A DNA stretch of 5,687 nt. It comes from Prevotellaceae bacterium (GTDB taxonomy: Bacteria; Bacteroidota; Bacteroidia; Bacteroidales; UBA932). Within the stretch, counting starts at the first letter, position 1. Every line of letters begins with the position of its first letter. Below the pieces are notes generated by a model. That model ran no database searches. It saw only the letters and a program-made list of their open reading frames with translations, and was not told the DNA's origin. The stretch covers positions 1 to 5,687 of the forward strand of contig JAIRYH010000065.1 of NCBI GenBank assembly GCA_031267855.1, given 5' to 3'. Positions 1 to 2,975 of the stretch are shown here, in pieces. Position numbers and translations under genes: made by a program.

Positions 1-35
1 TTCAAAACCTGTTAGCGTCTTTCTTTCTTCTCTTA

Positions 36-52
36 CGCAGGTTCAACCTGCG
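36..52. repeat. Short inverted repeat (7-bp arms, 3-nt loop)
   Basis: CGCAGGT (36-42) and ACCTGCG (46-52) are perfect reverse complements around a TCA loop. No T-run follows on either strand, so it does not look like an intrinsic terminator, although it lies downstream of the minus-strand PAP2 gene. The AGGT-N3-ACCT core recurs in the adjacent 21-bp repeats. Confidence 0.6.
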
Positions 53-63
53 GGGATAGTTCA

Positions 64-126
64 AACAAGGTAGAACCTTTTCCGAACAGGGTAGCACCTT
101 GTCCGAACAGGGGTGCCACGTCGCTA
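64..126. repeat. 21-bp tandem repeat, two good units and one decayed unit
   Basis: Unit 1 is 64-84 and unit 2 is 85-105; they differ at only a few positions. A degraded third unit starts at 106. Each good unit contains a small dyad: AAGGT-AGA-ACCTT at 67-79, and AGGGT-AGC-ACCTT with one G:U pair at 88-100. The 21-bp period equals seven codons, so heptapeptide-like translations appear on both strands (minus: TLFGKGS-type units). No start codon or gene context supports coding. Bases 1-63 otherwise hold only AT- and pyrimidine-rich sequence and the 36-52 hairpin. Confidence 0.6.
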
Positions 127-127
127 C

Positions 128-869
128 TTAAAAAACACAGGCAAAACAGATGCCGAAACTGCCATTGCTACAGGTTGGGGAAATAAACGCCTGCCGTTTC
201 CCGTCCTTTTTGGAAAACGCCTTTTTAATGGAAGGGTACAGCAGGTAAATAATTTTCGTGGAGAGTATCCCGACGCCAGCGCCGGCAATCACGTCGCTAA
301 CCCAGTGTTTGTTGTTGTAAATCCTCAGACATGCCTACGAGCGTCGCCATTCCGTAGCCGCCTATGCTTATCCATATTGATTGATCCCCGTATTCCTGAT
401 GCAGGAACGTTGCCGCCACAAATGCCGTAGCCGTATGTCCCGAAGGGAAAGAATGGCGGTTGGAGTCGTCGGGTCTTACCCTTCCTGTCAGTCTTTTTGT
501 TGTAAAAACAATGCCTGTTTCCAGCACATTGCTTAGCGCGTAAAGGACGAGCATGTCCGGCAACCGGTGCCTGCTCTCCATTCCCCCCAGTTTGAAGCCG
601 AAAGCCAGCGCGGCGGGCGAAAACTGGAAGTAATCGCCCCAGCAGTTGTTCCACAAAAGATGCTCTTTAACCAATTTGTCCCGCGTACTGTAATCCAGTT
701 TCCTGAACACATTGTTTTCACTGGATATTGCACCATAGGCAATCATGGCAGCGGGAATGGCGATGCCAATGATTTTTTTGCTGTTTAGCGTACTCGCCGT
801 ATCGAAAGTTTGCGCCTGCAGCGCAGTAATATTCCCGGCGATTAAAAAAAATATACTTTTCAGGTTCAT
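128..869 (-). pseudogene. Frameshifted PAP2-family phosphatase (lipid phosphatase-like)
   Basis: The gene begins at the ATG at 869-867 and encodes a signal peptide (about residues 1-20, MNLKSIFFLIAGNITALQAQ), a hydrophobic segment (about 33-50) and the PAP2 catalytic signature. Motif 1, K-x6-RP, is K125 to P133. Motif 2 is PSGH at 142-145. As written, the frame leaves the family after S181 and stops at residue 190 (TAG at 299-297). Dropping one base near 326 restores S181-R182, five residues, H188, three residues, D192, which is exactly the SRx5Hx3D third motif. It then continues through a membrane-like helix to a TAA at 130-128, giving 246 residues. Enzymes of this family remove phosphate from lipid or prenyl phosphates at the membrane; the substrate here is unknown. 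The break removes the nucleophile-assisting H and D, so the gene is either inactivated or carries a sequencing error. There is no consensus -7 box immediately upstream. Confidence 0.85.
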
Positions 870-925
870 GGCTGTTTTATTGTTATACTTTGCGCCGGCG
901 TACGTTCATCTTCCGTTTTATGGAT

Positions 926-955
926 TTGGCTGGCGCCACTGTGCGCTTGCCGCAA
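926..955 (-). repeat. 30-bp dispersed motif, copy 1 (upstream of PAP2)
   Basis: Read on the minus strand from 955 to 926, this matches plus-strand 2879-2908 at 27 of 30 positions, including a 16-base identical run TTGCGGCAAGCGCACA. In both places the motif points towards a gene start downstream, PAP2 here and GT117 at the other copy. It occupies the 870-971 spacer between PAP2 and DUF6261, which otherwise shows no gene, terminator or clear promoter. It may be a regulatory element or a remnant of a dispersed repeat. Confidence 0.6.
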
Positions 956-971
956 TTCATAATTTTGTTCT

Positions 972-1940
972 TCATCGTGCAATCATAAACGTCGTTGTTT
1001 TCTCCCCTTTGTAATCGCCCTTGCCGTGTACGGTAACTTCCGCCATGCCGACGTCGGTATTGTTTTTGAAGGTAACGTCGAAGTCCTTTCCCAGCGACAG
1101 GTTGAGGGTGGGCTTTCCTTCCTCGCGGTAGTGCACTTTGGGGATTACGGTGATGGGACGCTCGGTGTATTTCTGCGTGTCGATGGGTTCAATCACGGTG
1201 TGGTCGCCTTCGCCCAAATCCTTCACGTGGCGGCGCCGTCCGGCTTCCTGCGCGAGGAGGTCTTTGTAGCGCGTCATCACAGCGTTCAGCTCGTGGAGGA
1301 AATCCTTGTAGTCCGCCTCGCCGTTGACGTTGACCAGCGACTCTATCCGGTCGAAGATGTCGCGGTCTGTCCGGTCGAGCTGTTTGCGGATGCCGCGCAT
1401 GTGGAGGTCGGGGCGTTTCCCGGCTTCTTCATAGCGCATTTTCATCTGCTCGTCGAGGTTGCGGCTCGTCTGCACGAGGTTGCCCAGCCATTCGCCCAGT
1501 CCGAGCGCGGCGACATGCACGAAGTTGTCGGGCTTCAGCAGCTCGGTGTGCAGGTCTTCGATGGCGGCGGTTTCCGCATCGAGGCTCCTGTGGGCGATGT
1601 CGCCGTAGTGTTCGAGGATGACCATCAGCTGGTGCGCCGACTCCCGCCTGTCGGGGTTGAAATGATGGAGGTCGGCTTTCACATGGTCTTCAAAACCGCG
1701 CCAGTAACTGTCGCGCTCGCGGTCGAGCCGGTCGATGATTTCCGTGATTTTGCTCCGGAGGATGACGTCGAGCGCCACCACCTCCTCCGTGAGCAGCGCC
1801 TTGAAAACGGCGTAGAGCACCGCGATGCCCAGCGTTTCCGGATTAAACTTGATGAACAGGGCATCCAGCGTGCTGTTGAACTCTACATGCACTTCGTTGC
1901 GCAGGTTGTGGTAATCAAAGCGAACAATAACTTTTTTCAT
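972..1940 (-). CDS. DUF6261 family protein with C-terminal Ig-like module
   Basis: This is an intact 322-residue frame from the ATG at 1940-1938 to a TGA at 974-972. Residues 1-240 are mostly helical and charged, with no signal peptide or membrane segment. They resemble the Bacteroidales DUF6261 family, whose function is unknown; that assignment is by recognition, not by search. Residues 257-321 have a different character. They follow the pattern YT.-.PITV.P.V...-GK.L..GKDFDVTFKNNTDVGMAEVTV-HGKGDYKGEKTTTF.I, typical of small Ig-like beta modules repeated in bacterial surface proteins. Here the module appears once in a protein without a visible export signal. No Shine-Dalgarno is evident, as is usual in the phylum. 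The frame starts 32 bp below the end of the repeat-array reading frame on the same strand, and the nearest consensus promoter (2535-2543) lies beyond that array, so the array may be part of its transcript. A long antisense frame on the plus strand is a shadow of this gene. Confidence 0.85.
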   Translation of the reverse strand: MKKVIVRFDYHNLRNEVHVEFNSTLDALFIKFNPETLGIAVLYAVFKALLTEEVVALDVILRSKITEIIDRLDRERDSYWRGFEDHVKADLHHFNPDRRESAHQLMVILEHYGDIAHRSLDAETAAIEDLHTELLKPDNFVHVAALGLGEWLGNLVQTSRNLDEQMKMRYEEAGKRPDLHMRGIRKQLDRTDRDIFDRIESLVNVNGEADYKDFLHELNAVMTRYKDLLAQEAGRRRHVKDLGEGDHTVIEPIDTQKYTERPITVIPKVHYREEGKPTLNLSLGKDFDVTFKNNTDVGMAEVTVHGKGDYKGEKTTTFMIAR

Positions 1941-1972
1941 AATGTAACGGTTTTAATGAATAAATAATGGTA

Positions 1973-2476
1973 TTAATTATATTTAACATGCCTGCCCATA
2001 TCCGGGCAGCCTTTCTGCAAATTGTTTTTGCGGTTGCCTATGCTTAGGCAAGTGTCCCGCGACCTGTTTTGGGGGTTGCCTATGCTTAGGCAAGCGTCCC
2101 GCGAACTGTTTTGGGGGTTGCCTATGCTTAGGCAAGCGTCCCGCAGAATGTTTTGGGGGTTGCCTATGTATAGGCAAGTGCCTCGCACGACATTTTGGCA
2201 GTTGCCTAAGCATAGGCAACCGTCCTGCGAAATGTTTTGCCGGTTGCCTATGCTTAGGCAAGTGCCCTGCACGACATTTTGGCAGTTGCCTATACACAGG
2301 CAACCGTCCTGCAAAATCGCCGTACAGGTGAAAAAATAATTTCGCGCCTGCGGCGGGCTGCCTGCGGCGGGCTGTTCTTTTCGGATTTCTAAGAGGGGAT
2401 AATTATAGCGTGCTGTGCTGTGCTGCTTCGCAGCACAAAGCTGCGGGAATTTCCCTTGCGGCGCAAGGGTTTTCAA
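1973..2476 (-). CDS. Doubtful repeat ORF of 14-residue units (CLSIGN-type)
   Basis: A 167-residue frame spans the 42-bp repeat array. It has only a TTG start (2476-2474) and ends at a TAA at 1975-1973. Residues from about 59 on form seven 14-residue units plus a partial eighth, each starting C-L-x-[IL]-G-N-x-[QK]-N, for example CLSIGNPQNSSRDA. Substitutions in this frame are rather conservative (I/L, Q/K, a synonymous Leu codon). However, a 42-bp period is divisible by three, so several other frames are also open and openness is no evidence of coding. The N-terminal 58 residues look like translated non-coding sequence. An ATG frame starting at 2507 would run into this one if the 5-bp repeat at 2411-2425 had one more unit. 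I recognise no function. It may be a non-coding structured leader or a decayed gene. Confidence 0.3.
   Translation of the reverse strand: MKTLAPQGKFPQLCAAKQHSTARYNYPLLEIRKEQPAAGSPPQARNYFFTCTAILQDGCLCIGNCQNVVQGTCLSIGNRQNISQDGCLCLGNCQNVVRGTCLYIGNPQNILRDACLSIGNPQNSSRDACLSIGNPQNRSRDTCLSIGNRKNNLQKGCPDMGRHVKYN
1992..2303. repeat. Array of eight 18-bp palindromes at an exact 42-bp period
   Basis: Dyad sites start at 1992, 2034, 2076, 2118, 2160, 2202, 2244 and 2286, separated by 24-bp semi-conserved spacers. The common site is TTGCCTATGCTTAGGCAA (2034, 2076, 2118, 2244). The 2202 site is its exact reverse complement. The 2160 site is TTGCCTATGTATAGGCAA, with arms extended to 8 bp. The 2286 site has a changed core. 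The outermost site, CTGCCCATATCCGGGCAG at 1992, has paired changes in both arms that keep the symmetry. Spacers resemble each other, so this is not CRISPR. Those at 2178 and 2262 are nearly identical, which shows an 84-bp higher-order duplication. The array may be hairpin-forming RNA, a protein-binding site array or a coding repeat; the sequence does not decide between them. Confidence 0.9.
2347..2374. repeat. 14-bp perfect tandem duplication
   Basis: CCTGCGGCGGGCTG occurs at 2347-2360 and again directly at 2361-2374. It is GC-rich, whereas the sequence around it is AT-rich. It lies between the 42-bp array and the upstream hairpins. A 14-bp period does not keep the reading frame, which weakens a coding reading of this part. 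Confidence 0.8.
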
Positions 2477-2507
2477 AGGTTTTTATCAAGGAGTTTTTAA
2501 CAGTCAT
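2403..2507 (-). CDS. Small candidate ORF, 34 residues, directly behind a promoter
   Basis: ATG at 2507-2505 to TAA at 2405-2403 encodes a peptide beginning MTVKNSLIKTFENPCAARE. Its ATG lies 27 nt downstream of the consensus -7 box at 2543-2535, similar to the 35-nt gap for the GT117 gene, which is the main reason to list it. It ends within the region of the 5-bp repeat. Adding one 5-bp unit would replace its last residue and carry it, without a stop, into the 14-residue repeat frame (179 residues in total). I do not recognise the peptide. It may be a leader peptide, the start of a broken gene, or chance. Confidence 0.25.
   Translation of the reverse strand: MTVKNSLIKTFENPCAAREIPAALCCEAAQHSTL
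2411..2425. repeat. Microsatellite TGCTG x3
   Basis: Three perfect copies of a 5-bp unit occur (AGCAC on the minus strand). Copy-number change of such units alters the reading frame. Here one unit more, or two fewer, would fuse the 34-residue ATG frame with the long repeat frame. Three copies is short for frequent slippage. Confidence 0.7.
2420..2436. repeat. Inverted repeat, 7-bp arms, TTC loop
   Basis: GTGCTGC (2420-2426) and GCAGCAC (2430-2436) pair perfectly, with one more T:A pair possible outside. It overlaps the TGCTG microsatellite and could form a hairpin in RNA from either strand. No T-run follows, so it is not a terminator by itself. Confidence 0.6.
2453..2473 (+). terminator. Hairpin followed by a short T-run (weak terminator candidate)
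   Basis: CCCTTGCG and CGCAAGGG form an 8-bp dyad around one base (2453-2469), followed on the plus strand by TTTT at 2470-2473. This resembles a weak intrinsic terminator for plus-strand transcription, but no plus-strand gene is seen upstream. It may instead be one of several hairpins in the minus-strand leader. On the minus strand the stem is followed by A-rich sequence, so it would not terminate there. Confidence 0.25.
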
Positions 2508-2534
2508 GAGTAGGTTTGTATGTTTAAAAACAGT

Positions 2535-2565
2535 GCAAAGGTAAAAAGAAGTTTTGAATTACCAA
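2535..2565 (-). promoter_or_regulatory. Bacteroidota-type promoter, minus strand
   Basis: Read on the minus strand, 2543-2535 is TACCTTTGC, an exact match to the TAnnTTTGC -7 box. A weak -33-like TTGG sits at 2565-2562 with an 18-bp spacer. It points towards the small ORF at 2507, the 42-bp array and the DUF6261 gene, for which no closer consensus box is visible. It would give a DUF6261 leader of roughly 590 nt carrying all eight hairpins. Confidence 0.6.
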
Positions 2566-2582
2566 TAAAATGTTTTTTAGTT

Positions 2583-2875
2583 ATGAGTTATGCGAATCAG
2601 TAGTAGAAACATTATGTTATGCAGCCCTGAAAGGGCGCTAATCAATAGCACAGGGCCAACGCCCTGTGAATGGAAACCCACACCCGCAACAAGCCCTGAA
2701 AGGACGTAATCCAATATTTCATATTTTATGTTTCGTAATTGATTTCGCCCTTTCAGGGCTTCATTGCTACCGGGTTGCCCGATTCACAGTTCACAGGGCG
2801 TTGCCCTGTGCTGTTGATGACGCCCTTTCAGGGCTGCGTGACGCATGTTTTTAACTACTGATTCGCATGAGTTAT
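2583..2875. mobile_element. Foldback MITE-like element (2592-2866) with 9-bp target duplication
   Basis: The element begins GCGAATCAGTAGT at 2592 and ends with its perfect 13-bp reverse complement at 2866. It is flanked immediately on both sides by the direct repeat ATGAGTTAT (2583-2591 and 2867-2875), as expected of a target-site duplication. The arms stay imperfectly complementary for about 125 bp, so almost all of the 275-bp element can fold back. The internal order is mirrored: GCCCTGAAAGGGC (2624-2636), a stem CACAGGGC/GCCCTGTG (2649-2668), GCCCTGAAAGGAC (2693-2705), an AT-rich centre, GCCCTTTCAGGGC (2747-2759), a CACAGGGC/GCCCTGTG stem (2792-2810) and GCCCTTTCAGGGC (2822-2834). There is no transposase gene, so it must move, or have moved, with a protein supplied elsewhere. 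Similar GCCCTGAAAGGGC modules are, as I recall, common between genes in Bacteroidetes. The short open frame inside it (ALSGL-type translation) is not a gene. Confidence 0.85.
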
Positions 2876-2878
2876 AAG

Positions 2879-2908
2879 TTGCGGCAAGCGCACAACGGCG
2901 ACAGCCAA
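2879..2908 (+). repeat. 30-bp dispersed motif, copy 2 (upstream of GT117)
   Basis: This matches the minus-strand copy at 955-926 at 27 of 30 positions. It begins three bases after the MITE target duplication and ends where the -33 region of the GT117 promoter begins. Confidence 0.6.
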
Positions 2909-2940
2909 TTTTCAATTTTCAATTAAATCCGTACCTTTGC
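2909..2940 (+). promoter_or_regulatory. Bacteroidota-type promoter for the GT117 gene
   Basis: TACCTTTGC at 2932-2940 is an exact TAnnTTTGC -7 box. A T-rich -33-like element (TTTT at 2909-2912, 19-bp spacer) sits in a small direct repeat, AATTTTC x2. The ATG of the GT117 gene follows 35 nt later, through an AT-rich leader without an obvious Shine-Dalgarno, which is usual for the phylum. Confidence 0.7.
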
Positions 2941-2975
2941 CAACTGTAAATATCAACCATACCTTAAATATTATC

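Noticed and set aside
113..430. A 105-residue plus-strand open frame near the left end.
   Set aside because: It is antisense to the reconstructed C-terminal half of the PAP2 gene and has no family features.
884..892. Plus-strand -7-like box (TATACTTTG) that could drive an antisense transcript.
   Set aside because: The spacing inside the box is three bases, not two, there is no -33 element, and no plus-strand gene follows.
1026..1967. A 313-residue open frame on the plus strand.
   Set aside because: It lies antisense to the DUF6261 gene, has the valine-rich, low-complexity look of a shadow frame, and shows no domain or promoter.
1992..2303. CRISPR array.
   Set aside because: The 18-bp repeats are short, the 24-bp spacers resemble one another, and no cas gene is visible; it is a 42-bp tandem repeat.
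2022..2339. Other open frames across the array (plus LPMLRQ-type and minus LPKHRQ-type repeats).
   Set aside because: A 42-bp period keeps all frames open, the dyad forces LPxxRQ on both strands, and starts would be TTG codons in or beside the array.
2666..2854. A 62-residue plus-strand open frame.
   Set aside because: It lies inside the MITE and is the translation of its palindromic modules (ALSGL repeated), not an independent gene.
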